A DNA stretch of 64,000 nucleotides from Desmodus rotundus (GCF_022682495.2 NC_071387.1:198316143-198380142), one strand, 5' to 3'; shown: positions 12,801-27,800, counted from the first letter of the stretch. Program-made: numbers and translations. Notes: generated from the sequence alone by a model not told the origin.

Positions 12801-15800
12801 ACAATTTCATAGGGTGGCCTGTGGATGATCCTGTAAATTCTAGGCATCAAAAAGTAACGGGAGATTAGAAGGGCAGACGTGACCTAGAAACAGCTGATTC
12901 TCCCGAGCACTTACTACATGGCAAGATCCGTGTGAAGAGCTTTGGAAACGCCCTCCCACTTAACCCTCGCCCACGAAGTGAGCCCCACAGGCCCGCCAGC
13001 GCCGCCAGCGCACGTGGAAGTGGAGGCGCGCAGAGAGTGCCTTCGGGGCACAAGCAGTTTATAAACTGATCGAGCTGCAACTTGAACTAAAGCAATTTAA
13101 CTCCAAAGTCTACGCCTTTTCTGTTTTTAATTCATGCACTTTGGGTTTTTAAAACTTTTCATTTTGAAGATTTTCAAACACGTGGAAAAGTCAGAAAGTA
13201 CAGAGCAGTGACACGTGCCATGGCACAGACTGACAACGGTTAACGTTACGGCCACCTTGCCACGTGCCCCTAAATGCTTCGGCGCACATCTCTGAAGACA
13301 ATGCAGCTGCCATTCCTAATGACTGCATCCCACGCCTTCTGAAGTAATTAAAAGCAACCGCTCTTAGTTGCATCCCAAGCACTAAGCTATTAGAGGTGAA
13401 CAGAAACGGACATACTACCAAGAACTAGTCCCTGCTTCTCAGAAAGTAAGAACAGAGCTGAACAGCAACAAAACATCTAACAGTACTGACCCATCCAAGA
13501 AGCTCTTTTGGATTTGTAAAATGCTGTCGTCCTGTTCTTTGGGTAGGGCTGACATTTTCAAAAGGGCACATCCATTGTGGTAGGACCAACACCATATCTG
13601 CAGGGAGAGATGAAGGTTTTCCAAATAAAATACACACAACCCAGCAGGGAACAGGTGAGCTTACCATTTAAATTGATACAGGGAAATTTATAAGTTCAAT
13701 GTGAAATGGCTGGATATATTAAACTTTGCTAAGCTAAGCAATAGTTAAAATGAAGATTGATTTAGTCTTAAAAAACAAAACAGGTCTAGGTAGACACGCT
13801 CTCCAGTGCTGGGAACCTAGGTGAAGATAACAGTATCATTACTATTGGGGTAGTGGCTATTGCTGGAATGCAGCGTTACTGTGTCACAATTTTACGTGAA
13901 CTAACTCATTTAATTCTCACTCTAAGACAGGCGTGACTATTAGCCCCGTCAACAACCAGAAACTGAGGCTTAGAGAGACCGGCCGCAGCAGTCTGACTCT
14001 AAGGGCGTGCTCGGCCTGGATGGCAGAACGGGGTGGCGCCCATCACTAGAGAAAGCTTGCACTAGAGAGAAGGGGAAGCTGGCTCCTCAACACGCGCTGT
14101 CGGAGACTCGTACGTGCAAGGCACTGAATTAGGTTGTGAGAGGATGTGAAGAGGGAGAAGGTACTGTGCCTACCTTCAAGGAGCTGGCACTCTAACAGGG
14201 AAAGGCGTTTGGCAACCTAATGAAGTAGAATGTGCTAAGTCACAGCAGAAGAGAAGTTCAAGGAACAACAAAGGGAGGGCAAAGGAGGAAGAAACCAGGT
14301 GAATGATCACAAACGACAGCTTCAGTGTTTTCCTGGATACCATGGGCATTTTCGTGTTTGCTCTGTTTCGCAGGAACAAAAGATCAGAACTGATCCTGGG
14401 GCAGAGTAATCTGCCCAGCAGAGCCTGGAGTGGAGGAGAAGGCAAGGCTGGTTGGGGCACTTGAGTCCATTCGTGGACTTTGTGCCTGGTATAGTGGCCT
14501 GGCTAAGGGTTCGAGAGTGGCTAAAGCCCAGCCCCCATTCTGCTGACCAAGCCATTGGGCCCTGGCTCAAAGGTAAACCTACAGGATTTCAGCAGCCCAG
14601 AACAGCACTTCTGCAAAGTACAAACAATACCTTGAATATGTTAGCAGCAGCCTGGGCCGGGACACTAGAGATCAGGTCAATCCAGGGAATACTGTGCACT
14701 ACACTTAGAAAGTCTAATATGGAGGAACCAGTTTGCAGCTCCAGGGGAAGGGACATAATCAGCGTATCAGTGCTCAGTATGTAGGGTGTCTAGTGCCAGC
14801 AGGACATCTGTGCAATGATACTCAGGAGGAACCTAAGACAAGGGTTCTGAGCTTAGAAGAGGAAGACAGGACTGGAGCTCTGGACATGGGAGCTTATTTC
14901 CAGCTGATGTGGAAGAGACATGAGCCCACCCAGGAAGCAAGGCAAAGGGACACAAAACTGCCGAAAAGCATTAACTCCCCTGAGGGGCGAGTGGTACCCG
15001 GACTTCGATTCTTCAGGATTCACAATGAGGCAGAGGTGTTAGAGCACTGAGACCATTCAAAGGGCCCTCTGCTGTCCTCTTACTCCCCCTTCCAGTGTTA
15101 CCCTGAGCAGCGTGCAGAACCGCCCCCCCCCCCCCTCCAGCTCACTGCCAAAGGCGGCAATACCCCGAACGCCCACGCAGTCCTGTGCCCCTACTTGGCA
15201 CAGCTCATTCCGATAAAGGGGGAGACACTCTTTACCATGACTGCGTGACAGGGTCTAGGCAACTGAGTGATTTTAACCCTTTTTATCTCCTTTCCTGGAA
15301 CAGAAAGGGTGGTTCTTGGTGGTATCAAACCGTAACTCATTTTCTATTTGAGGCACAACCGTAAATGTCTCAGCTCAGCTGAGGAGCTAAGGGGCAATTC
15401 CCTGACTATCCTCCACTTGAAACGGTACGTATAAAACAAGCAACATTCTTGTTAGAGACAGACTGCTCACAGGACTTTAGCGAAAAGCACCCGTCCTCTC
15501 CTACTGCAGTGCGCGTACTATTTCTGTCTGGGAAAGGGCCACGGGCTTCTTAGTGTGAATGACTTGACAAAAGATAATAACCACAGTCCAGTAAGCCTGT
15601 TTACCTAAGAAAAGGAAGGGGGAAAAATTATTCATTATTTCATACATCTTCCGGTGTCTCTCTTAATAGAGCCAAAGACAGAGTTTTAGGGGCACATGTA
15701 CAACTGGAGGCAAGAAAGCAGTGTAAGGAAAAGAACTATTAAGGAAGTAAGAGGACCAAGACACTACAGTGCTTCTAAAGCCAAGACAGAAACTTAAAAG

Positions 15801-18800
15801 GCCAGAGGGAGGGGGTATCGGTGTCAAAACTGCAGTGACGGCAGGGGCACTGGGGCTGCAGGGGCACTGGGGCTGCGCAGGCTCAGTGCCTCGTGGAGGG
15901 CCAATCAGCAGAGTGAGGGCAGTAGGGAAGCAAGCAGAGAAAACGAGTTCAGACTCTTTAAATCGGTTTGGCAGCACAAGGAAGGAGAACACCACAGTAT
16001 CTTTACTCTTAAGGAAGGACTTCTTCAGGTGAGGGGAGAGCTGAGGATGTCTTCGAGAGGAGAGGACCCTGTGGAAAGACTCACGGGGGGACGGGGGGGG
16101 GGGGAGACTGACGGAAGCAGGTTCCGGACAGAAGGGCAGATGAGACCAAGAGCCCAGGCAGAGGTCTGGGTTCCGATGAAGGAAAGAGGAGCACAGAGAC
16201 GCAACAGGGGGTGGGAAGAAGGAAGGTGAGGGGGTCTTGTGGTTGCTGTCCATGATCCCATGAACGGATGGGAAAGTTAGTCTCTGAGAGTAAGAGAGTT
16301 CAGAAGAGAATCGCAAATGGAAAGAGCATGAAAAGTGTCTGCAGCAGCCCCAGGGAAGAATGCCACTGGCCCCAAAAGGAGTTAAACAACAGGCTGGATG
16401 GCTGAGCAGAACAAGGACCCACCCAAGGCGAGGTAACAGTTTCCATATATCCCATTAAGTATGCTGTGCTGTTTGCTGTAAATAAGCCACAGCCATGTTC
16501 ATTAGCCCCACAGCAAAAAAGTAAACCCTCCGGGTTGGAGGTCAAGGACTCCGGAACAGCAGCGAGAGTATGACGGGAACTACAAACGATGGAGGCCTCC
16601 CGGAAGAGGATGTGAAGGCAGAAAAGGCAACCAGGTGAAGGTCAGGGTAAAAAAGCATGGACATAAGGAATGTTCTGGAACTAGGTAGTGGTAATAGTTG
16701 CACAAGATTGTGAATATACTTAATGTCACTAGTGGTAAATTTTATGTTCTGTGTATCAAGAGTTCTGTGTTCCCTGAATAAATGTACAAAGTCCATCTTG
16801 TGTAATATTTTTCTGTTCATTCATATAAACTCCACTAATGACTTTCAGGGCGCATAATTAAGGCTGATGACCTAATACAGTGAGAACACCTCCCCATAGT
16901 TTCTGTCAGTTATGTTGCCAACTCCTCACTCAGGGCTTAGAACGCTGTCTGTTTCTCAGCCCAAGGCCTGGCTACAACACAGAACATCAAAGATCCAGAC
17001 AACACTGGATGGAGAGGCAGCCTATTGCCACTTGCATAGACGACTCATCTTTGTTTCTTCCCACAAAGCTCACCCTCTTTTCCTAGATGCATCTATGAAA
17101 GGCTGAAGGAGGAAGACCCTCGTTTTCATTCTTCTAAAACAGTGATTCTCAAAGTGTAGTCTACAGTTCCAAGATGGGAAGCCCAAGACCCTTTCAGGTG
17201 CCCTAGGAATAATACCGAGATGTAACCTGTCCTTTTCACTGTGCTGACATTTGCACAGGTGGTGGGTGACACCCCAGGACCAGTCAAGGCACGGCCACCC
17301 AGCGGCACTGCCTGCCCCAGAATTCTCCACTGCCACACACGTGCAGAAAACACACTCAGTTCCACTTCACAGGGCCCTTGTTGAGGGACTAACAATTATT
17401 AATTGTATTAATCTTGACCATTACATGTCTTTTTAATATTCTGTGTGATGACATGGGAGGTAAGCACCAAAGTACAATGTTTGCCTCAAAGAAAAAGAGC
17501 TTATGCGGCTGAGTTGAGGACTGAGCTAGCTGTGTTTTTTTTCATGGAATTGAAAAAATGAGTGACTCATAGACAAATTATGGGTGTTGAGACTTTGATA
17601 ACTGGCAGTCATTCTTTAAAAAAAAAAAAAAGAACGAAGTGAGTCTATCACTTCATGGAAAACACTTGACAAATTGCCACCAATGATAAAAATTGAAGTT
17701 TCAAGTAAAAATTGAAATTCTGGAAAACTAGTCTCTGCCCTTTTGGCTGGACAGCTTCCCAATATTTAATGATTTTCCTGACGAGACAGTGATATAAATG
17801 AAAGTGTTTTTTAAACTTTATTTATTATTTTGAGAGAAAGAGAGGCATTGGTTGATCTTGGGTGTACCCTAACTAGGGATTGAACACCCAACCTTGCCAT
17901 ATCAGGACAACGCTCGAAGCAAATGAGCTACTTGGCCAGGGCTTGATTTTTATATTATGTAAGGAAATGTCAGTATCTGGACACTCTGTATTACCTAGTG
18001 AGCCAGTATTCCAGATGACAATGTACAATGTATAATGTATAAAATCATGCATGTTTTGAGATCCATTCAAAGTATAAGATAAACCAATGGATTTTAACTT
18101 ATCACAGAATGAAAAATTCGCTGATTATGTTTTTAGATTCCTAACTGCAATTAACCTTTATGAAACTACCACTGATCAATTTTTTGGTGTACCCTCAAAA
18201 ACTAATATTCTCAATTATTGGAAAAGGCTATTAAATAGTCCTTCTTTTCCCAAATACGTATCTGTTAGGCTGGACTTTTCTTCATGTACTTCATCCAAAG
18301 CCTAACATACTATAATAGACTAAATGAAAGAAGCATATAGAAATATCCACCTGTCTTCTATTTTCAAAACTGTAAAACAGTGCTATTCTGTTTTTTAAAA
18401 TTTCAGAGAATATAGTTATTTTTAATAGAAATATGTTATTTACATTAGCAGGTTATGAGTTTATCACTAAAATAACAATTTTTAAATGTTTCAGTTTTAA
18501 TTTTTAATATGGCAAATAGCAATAGATACAACCCCATAACAAACACTTAACAAAACCCATAACAATGAGGTCCTCCATCATTTTTAAGAGTGTAAAAAGT
18601 CCTGAGACCAGGAAGTCTGAGAACTATTGCTCTAAATTAAAAGCTACAAACTGGTGGGGACATGAGCCAATATGGACCCAAAGACATGTTTTTTAAAGCT
18701 TTGGATCCAATGCATACATTTAGAAATCAAGAAAACTCACATAAGAACTCATATCTGAGGTTTCTCCTGAGAAATCGGGGCATCTGGGAAGGCCAGGCCC

Positions 18801-21800
18801 ATATTCCCACAGAGCACAGACCTGCTGGCACTGGGGGGCGGCACCCCAGTTCACTGTTAAGGGCCACGCTCACGACTTGCCTGGCCTGCACGTGCTCCTG
18901 GGCTGGTGACCCTGCTTTCACGTCTCGCCTCCTACACAGAGTGACCTTTCTGGGGAACAGCCATGTGCACAGCATAGCATTTATTTGTAACTCTCATTCC
19001 TCACTGAATTCCTGCAGGCTTGGCAACTCCCAACCACGCATTAGAAACTGGAGTAACTGCCAGAGTCTTGCTTTCTTTGATCAGTGACACATTAAATATG
19101 GCTCCCATCCCAGTCTATTCTGTGAAACTCAGTGAGCTCTTTATGTCATCTCTGGGAAAAATCACGGCCACGCCCAAAGATTAATGGTGTGGGCCAAAAA
19201 GCATTTTAAGCCCTACTACCCTTAGAGTGGTCGGCTCAGCCTCAAAATTATTTAGGTGTAAATCAGGCTGGCTTTCAACACCAGAGAAATTGTAAATCTC
19301 TTAAAGCTTTTCAAAGATGTCTCTGCTAAGAATGCCATGGCATCTGTGAAAACTTTAGAACCCTGTCCCCGGGAGCCTCGTGTCTAAGAGACTTCTCCAG
19401 GGAGTCTCTAAGATATTTTTGGATCACTCTCAGACTAAGGAGAAAATCTTTAGTCCCAAAGCCAAGGGATTTAAGTAGAACAATTCGCCAAGATGGGCCG
19501 ATGAAGCAGCCCATGGCTGTTAGGGTTTCCAGATGCACTTACTGGTATGCCGTGACCCTGAAAGCGTGACACATTCTCTTCAGGAAGAGGGGTGGGGACA
19601 ACAAAGTACGCTGGCAACCTAGAAGAAAGAGATGTCATCAGTTTTAGTAGTGGAGCTAATTCACTAAATATGAAAGCTCAATTTTAATGAACACAGAAAG
19701 CTAAGCAGAGTGGTAGGAAATGGACCACATTTCCCTGTTAAGAACCAGCACAGGTGAACTCTCTCCAGCCAAATAAGAGAGTCTGAGTTCAAATCCTAGC
19801 TATGTCTCTGATTCTGGTAACCACAGATAAATTTCTCCACTTCTCTGGGTCAGCTCTCTCATCCATAGAATGAGGGCACCGGAATATGGGATATCTAAAA
19901 GTACATGAATTCCAAAATTGGGAGTGATCTTTGTCATCACATAGTGACAACAGAAGCATTTGCGCTGATAAAATGACTACTGCCCATTTTATCAAGTGCT
20001 CTAACAACACTTAAGTGTTACTACTGAACATATGCCAGACTCTGTTCTAATTACTTCATATGAATTACTCATTGAAACTCCCCAACATCACTACCCGGCA
20101 TGTACTATTATAACTTCCATTTGACAGATAAGGAAACTGAGACACAGCACTGTAAGGCCCTTCCCAGGTTACACAACTAGTAAGCATTAGTGAAGCTGGG
20201 ACTTAACCCCAAGCAGTAATGACTTCAGTCTCTGCATGAGAAAATTCAGGTTCTAAAAATAACACACCTGTTAAGAAGGGACGTGGGAAAGACAGATTTT
20301 CAGAGTCGCAGAGGTCAGAGATATACGGGGACAACACCCCCTCCTCTAGCTAGCAGATGCGGGGCTCTTTTATAAGAAGGCCGCCTAGGTTTCATCACTG
20401 TGGGGCGGTGAGGACCTTTCACTCAAAGAGCCTGAAACAAAGCCTCACCCGAGATAAGGTGCCTATGGTGTGAGAACTACAGGGAAACTACTCAGGTGGT
20501 GTTTGCGTGCTGCACGTGTGAAGTAAAGCTCTTAAATACCAATATTAGGTCAGGGGAAAGATTAATTTTCCAAGTTGAAAAGATCCGAATTTGAATGTGA
20601 TCAAGCCAGTGGATGAAATCAAGTCAGGGGTAATGGAGCAACATTTTAAATATCACCATGGGGATGTGCTCATCAAAATCCAGACAAATGGCCTGCTTCC
20701 TTCAAATAAATTATAAGACGAAAATGATGGCGAGTGAATCTATAGACTGAGACATCGAAAACCTATCAATTCCAAAATATCAATCTCACTGAGTCCTGAT
20801 TAATGATAAAACAGGTAAAAAGATGAAAGATAAATTGTTTTAAAATTTATAAAACAATAGGGAAAATTTGAATACTGGGGATGAATGATAGTAAGGAGCT
20901 AATGTTAAACTTGAAAGTTCTGATAATGGTTTTATGGTTATGCTTATAAAAAAGAGCCCTTGCCCAACCAGTGTGGCCCAGTTGGTTGGGAAACATCCCG
21001 CAAAGCGAAGGTTGTCAGTTGCATTCCAGGTCAGGGCACACGCCTGGGCTGCAGGTTAGGGGCCCGCCTGGAATATACGTGAGAGGCAACCGATCCGGGT
21101 TTCTCTCTCACACCGATGTTTCTCCCCGTGTCTTTCTCCCTCCTTTCTCCTCTCTCTAAAAATTAAATGAATAAAAATCTTAAAAATAAATAAAGAGTCC
21201 TTAATTCTTAGAGATGTATACTAAAATATTCATGAATGAAATGTGATGAGCTCTGGGATTTATTTCAAAATAATCCAGGGGAGGATAAATAATATAGGAG
21301 CCATAAGTTAGTAATTGTTGAAGCCAGGTGACAGAGAAAAGGGAAGTCATCATATTCACTTTTCTTTTATGCTCTTGAAATTTCCCTTGAGAAATACCTT
21401 AAAGGTAATTAAAAAGAAAAAGGTTCCTATAATATTGTGACGTAAAACTAGGTTTGGGAATCACTGGTCAAGGCTAAGATACCTCAAACCATCAAAACGT
21501 AGAAGTCGTTTTTGGCTTTTGAAAGTGCTTAGGATATTGTCTCGTGTGTCTGCTTGAGCGCGTGGGCGCTAAGACACCCCTTCAGAGGTCGTTGTCACTG
21601 AAGTAAAAACATCTTCACAGGTCAGTGGCTCTCAAACTCAGGCTGCCCATTTAAATCACATGGTAAGATTAAAAATTCTTCAGGTCCAGGCTCCACCCCA
21701 GAACTATGATCTACCAGAAGCTTAAAAGCTCTCCAGATGCACAATCAAGATGAAAGCTGTTGTTCTAGAAGATCCTGCTACTCAAAGTATGCAACAGCAT

Positions 21801-24800
21801 CGCCTGCATGCTTATAAGGAAAGCAGGCTCTCAAGCGCAAGCCCAGACTTACAGAATCGAGGTCTGCATTTGAATAAGCTCCCAGGAGACTTAGCTGGAC
21901 AAGAAACTGTGAGAGGAAGCAGTGCTCTAGATGGAAACCTACAGACAGATCACTGTTTCTCCACTTGTACAGGAGAATTACCACAGGGTTTGTTTAAATC
22001 AGATTCCCAGCTCCTTCCCCAGAGGCTTGTTCTACAAAGTTGGGGTGGGGTCATATTGCTTTAAAACATTCATGTGTCTTACAGTGTTTGTTAACTAGTT
22101 AATTTTTTATGTCTTTCACCAAAGGGAGAAGAAACTGTCAGAATCAAGTGGATTAGCATATGCACCAGTTACTCAAGAAAGAAGGTTGGGATCATGTTCT
22201 CAATCCATTGAGATGTTGCTTCCCAGCAACTGTTGCCAGTTTGAATCAACAAAACTCATACAAATTCAAAAAAAAAAAAAAAGGAAGGAAGGAAGGAAGG
22301 AGGGCGGAAGGGAGGGGGGAGGCTGCCCAGAGATGGACAGCTCTGCACCAGTGCAGCAGGTGGGAGATGTCCTGTCCCATCCCACTGAACCACAGGCAGC
22401 TCTATGGAGTCTCTGCGATAAGACTCCTAATGTCTATAAGCAAGTAACCCTCCATCCTGGGACAGCAGTCATTTTAGTTATTAGGATGAGTTTAGAGTAG
22501 AAAGTAAACAGCTCCTTCAAATACAGGATGACTATTCATGGGAAGTCATATGACCTGCTCAGGCACAGCCTTAGTCAGGGTGAGGGAACCCACAGAGCGA
22601 CACCAAAGCAGCAATGTCTACCTGTGGCAGTGTCGGTCTACTCACAGGTTCCTCTGTTACTCATATCCTACAGGGGTAAGACCTTCTCATACCTTCCTAG
22701 GGAGGTGGGACAAGAGAAAGGCCTTTCAGGAGAAGGAAGAGACTGCAGTACAGGCAGAGCCAGCTCTGACCTTAAAGGAAGGTGACATAGACACTCAGTT
22801 TTTTATTCTTATCCAAAGTGATTGGAACCCCCTCTGACTACTGATGGGCTTTCATTAATTTATTTGCCCTGTCTCCTACTTCTTGAGTCCCTCATAAATC
22901 CAGGCACTACACTTGGCTCAGAGGATAGAAGGTGGAGCAAAAATAGGTTTAAAATTGTAAGCACACAAAAAAGTTTATTCTTGTATTAATATCTATTAAT
23001 TATTGTATTACTTTTCATACAAATTGTAAACCTCCTTTGCCATGCCCTGTAATGATGAACAAAAACAGTGTCTTTGATTCCCCAGAACTACTTTCCCTAC
23101 CAGATGTATTTCTGATGTGCTGACATGTATGCAAACACCAGCAGATTTAATCAGTACGTGGCAGGATTTTTCCTCAACAGTTCTGGGAATGGGAATGCCT
23201 TCTATCAGTCCCAACGTCACATTGCGAACTACCGCCTCCTAGGAGCAGTAGTAGTGCTACTTCTGAGCAGTGCCAACTTTGTGACTGCAAAGGGGAGGAG
23301 GAGCTCGATGGGAATGGGGGGCATGTGATACAACCCTCACCCTGCAGGCCCCTCCCACTGTCACCCCAGTTCCCACTGTGACAGGAAGGTTAATCATAAA
23401 TGTTTGAGTTGGTCAACATCAAAACTCATCTGCTGAAGAGGCCCATCGGAACCACAAACTCACGATGTTCTACAAAAACAGAGCAGTAACACGTAACCAC
23501 GGGGATCTGTCCCAAAGCCCCAGTGGATGCCTGAGACCACAGACAGCACCAAATCCTATATGCTGTACTTTGCCGTGTAGAATGTGTACTTTTTTGTCCA
23601 AATTTTTGAGGGAAAAATAAGGATGCGCATTACACATGGGTAGCACTAATTCTGTATCTGTGTGAATGTTTTTAATTCTTTTATTTAAGCTTATGCATTA
23701 AAAATGTTACTCTAGAAAGAAATAATGCTATCCATAGGCAAAATAATACCCTGAAATAAGATAATCGGTTTTGTTTCTAAATATAAATAAAATTTGAATT
23801 ACAAAATTAAAACAAATGATTTTTTTCGCTGGAAGTTTGAGCCGAAAATGTGGGTGCACACTATACACAGAAGCGTATGACACGTGGCAAAATACCGTGC
23901 ACTATGTTTTTTCCTATACGCACATACCTATGGTGAAGTTTAATTTATAAGTTAGGCACAGTAAGAGAGTAACAACAATTACTAATAAAATAGAGCAATT
24001 ATAACAAATCACTATAATAAAAGTTCTATGAATGTGGTTTCTCTCTCTCTCAAAATATCTTATTGTACTGTACTCACCTTTTCTCTTCAAGGAAGCACTA
24101 TACAGCTTCACTTGGGCACATCTCGACTGCCACAGTACTCACTACTCTGGCACTTTATGGCCATTTTTGAGTAAAGTAAGGGTTCCCTGAATACAAGCTG
24201 GGATCCCACGACACTCGGTGTGATAAGCAAGATAGCTAGTAAGTGGGCAGGTGTGTCTACAGCAGGGACATGCTGGACAGAGGGCGGTATGACTCCCACC
24301 CCAGGTGGGACGCAGCGGAACAGCATAAGATTTCATCACGCTACTCAAACAGCACCCCGTTTATGAATTGTTTATTCCTTGAATTTTCCATTTAATATTT
24401 TAGGACTGCAATTGACCACAGAAAGCAAAACCATGGATAAGGGAAGACTACTGTACACATTTTATGAAACTGCTAGCAGAGCACTGGGGCGTTATGTTCC
24501 AAAATGCTAAGATTCAAGTTTCTAAAAGAGAATTATGCAAAGTCAACCTTTAAAATGTAGGTCAGAACACATTATGCTTCTGCTCAAACTCCTCCTCACT
24601 TACCTATAAATTCTTCTGAAAGCCTCCCAGCCAGTCACCACCCAGCCTCCCCTCTTCTCCCTGATCTCACCTCCCACTACTCTCCCTGACCTCACCTCCC
24701 ACTACTCTGTCCCCTGCTCGCTCCTCGCCAGCCCCCGGGCTCCTTGTCGTTCCTCACACAGCCGGACAGGACAAGACTGCACCTCCGGGCCCTTGCTCCT

Positions 24801-27800
24801 GCCATTCCCTCTGCCTGACCAGCCCTCCCCACCAACAGCTCCAGCACGCCCTACCCCTCCCCTGTCTATTTTTCTCTGTAGCACTTACATCACCTTTCAA
24901 CACACTGTTAAGTGCTCACTTATTCTATCATCATTTCCTCCCACTGCCATGACAGCCCCAGGAGGGCAGCATTTGTAGACTCCGTCTGCTGCTGCACCTT
25001 GAATAGCTAGGACACTGCTTAGCACGGAGTAGGCACTCAGAAATTTTTACTGCATGAATAAATGAAGTGTTTGGTAAGAGGAAAGCAAACACACAAAATA
25101 AATTCAGAAATGCCTCTAGAAATTTTACACTTAGATTATAGATACAATAATGGGAAATAAAACACAACTCGACTTCTGAATGTTTTAAGGGCTACTTTAA
25201 TTAATGTGGAGAAAGGGGACCCTTCGGATGGGAACGTGAATGGAGTAGTTGCTGTGGTAGTTCCTCAAACTGTTAAAGGCAGAGTCACTACATGGCCTAG
25301 CAGCTCCACTCCTTGGCATTTACCCAAGAAATGAAAATGTACACCCACACGGAACCTTGTACTCAACTGTTCGATGCAGCATTAGTCATAATGGCCAAAA
25401 AGTGAAAACCACCCGAACGTCCATCGGCTGATGAACAGACAGAGAGAACATGGTACAGACGCATGTCCACGCTGTGGACTACTACTCAGTGACAGGAAAG
25501 AATAACACTCTGATACGTGCCACGACGTGGGTGAGCCTTAATACTGTACCACTACGCTCAACGAAAGGAGCCAGGCATAAAGACCACACATGGTACGATC
25601 CCCTTTATAGAAAACGTCCAGAAGAGGCAAATCCACAGAGCGAGAAAGTAGGTGAGTGGTTGCCTAGGGCTGGGGGTGTTCTGAGAACATGGGGAGAGAT
25701 TACTAATGGGTATTAAGTTTCTTTTGGGGATGATGAAAATGTTCCAAAATTGACTATAGTAACGGTTGCACAACTGTGTGAATATATTTCAAAACACAGT
25801 GTATGTCAAATGGGTGAAGCGTATGGCATGTGAATTAAATCTCAATACAGCTGTTTTAAAAAGCACAGCACTGAACTCTTACCTTTCACAGACTCTGTAG
25901 CCCTCGTTGGCACTCACTGCTTTGTACTTCATATTGCCTCTGGTCCGCTCCAGCTCCCAACACCAGTCCTCGAGCGTGTCAAACATCACAGTACGGCTCT
26001 TGGGATTAGTGGCTAGCAAAATAAATTTTAAAAGACAACAAAATCTTGTCATGAAGCACTGGTCTTTAATGATGTCAAAGTGAATCCTCGGGCCCCAATT
26101 TCTTTACTACACCCATTGCTATGCAAGCAGGATGAGTTCACCACTTAATCCTAACCTTGTTCCTCCTTTTTGTCATTAATCCAAAATTATAACTGCGGCT
26201 CTGTTGTTTTACACAGGAGGAAAGGGGCTGTTTTAGTTCCACTCCTTGCAAAAGTAATTATGGCTCCATTTTTGGTCATCTGACCATGAGATAATTTATA
26301 TAACATAAAAAGATCCTGAGAGGCACTGAAAGACGGGCTTAGCACAAACGCTCAGGGCATATTTTTAGCCCCCCAATAAGTGCACAGGGTGGCAGACTCA
26401 TCTGAACAGCATGTGGGATTCCTGAGTGTAAATCCTCCTTCAATGTGAAGACACACTGCCAGCAAGAGGGTTCTCCAGTGTGACACCTGGCTCCCGAGGG
26501 CCACGAGGAAGGTCAGGCCTGCTGGCCAACAGCTGCACAGTGGTAACGACACTGTCACCCCCGCCCCTGCTCTGCCACCACCCGCTAGAAGGAAACGCCC
26601 AGGAGCACTGCTCTGCCCACTGACGCGTCCAGACCCTCTCGCGAGCCACACCACTGCTTGCTGGGGGGGACGTGCACCACGACAGTTTTGGGTATTTACA
26701 CAGATTGGTTAGTTCAAGCCTTTGCATATCTAAAAAACAAGCATTCTGGGAAAAATAAAGTGTTTGATACAACTCCCATCCACTCTTTTTAATAAAACCA
26801 GATCGCTGTACGAGGATAATGATAAGAATAATGATAAAATAAAAACAGTAGTTAAACTTATATAAGCTAATGGCACTTAGTGTGTGCTAGGCACTGTTCT
26901 GAGCATATTACAGTATGAACTCGATCCTTGTAACCCCACAGGTTAGGTGATATTATTTCCTGCATTCTACAGACGTGGCACAGGAAGGTCAAATGACTCG
27001 CCCAAGATCACAGAGCCAGGCAGTGGCAGAGCTGGAATTCAAACCTAGGCAGCTATAAAGAAAATTTCTATAAAGTAGTAATAGCAAAACAAAATTTCCC
27101 CGCGGACCTAAGCATTTACGACCTTTCAGCCAAAGCACATCTATGAATTATTAAGCCTGAGAATAATTAAAGATGTTCAGATTGCAATGCAGACACCTCT
27201 ACAAACCCCTACGCAGTGACAAAGCTAACTGGTCAGTCCAAAATTATCTAGTGTAAGCTTTACTTATCAAAAATTGACGGTTAAAAGGAGAAAAGGAGGG
27301 TGGAATTAAAATAGAACACTAGCAGTTTCACATGCTGGGCACAAAAAGCCACCACGAGGTAATGGAACTGCCAGGTCCATCAAGGGAAGGGCTTCCAAAC
27401 ACACACCGACATGTTGGCCAGCTGAGAAACTGTCCTACGCTGGGTCCGGATCAAGAATCAGATGTGAGGAAGAAGCAGAACTCCTAAAAAATAGAAGGTG
27501 ACTTTTCAAATGTAATCCAACACATGTTTATGGACATGATAGCAGCCAACGAAATCTATCTCAGCTACGATGAGCCACTGAAAGCCAGCACCCAGTTAAT
27601 CAGCACTTGCACATTTACCAACAGCAGAAAGATCTGTCATTCACAGAAATTAGCTTCCTGGATTAAGAAGCAAAAGTTAGGGTCAGCCTACTAGTAGTGC
27701 TAACTATATGTGACGTCAGCGTAATTCTCTGAACATAACACGTCCTGAATGACATGCAGTTATACTCTCAGGTAACCCTCATTTACTGACTGCACTCTCT

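Larger units (their letters stand above)
13598..19542 (-). other. MTMR12 intron 8
   Basis: Donor GTAAGT at 19542. Contents: MIR-like fragment about 13890-14000, homopolymer runs at 15123-15135 (C) and 16093-16104 (G), old L1 3'-end-like sequence about 16660-16765, and a 1.5-kb hAT element at 17140-18629 with a nested SINE. No gene is seen in the rest. Confidence 0.82.
19619..25882 (-). other. MTMR12 intron 7
   Basis: Donor GTAAGA at 25882. Contents in order: MIR fragments (about 19780-19885 and 20015-20205), a Ves-type SINE (20962-21191), MER5-like hAT fragments (about 21621-22060), an A-run plus GGAA microsatellite (22269-22320), a Tigger-like element (about 23490-24457) with an inserted element, an L2-like tract (about 24560-25075) and an old L1 3' end (about 25250-25860). 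Confidence 0.82.

Noticed and set aside
15663..16316. A 217-codon minus-strand open frame
   Set aside because: It is Pro/Ser/Leu-rich, crosses a poly-G run and a small tandem duplication (about 15840-15873), lies inside intron 8 and resembles no family. It is most likely chance.
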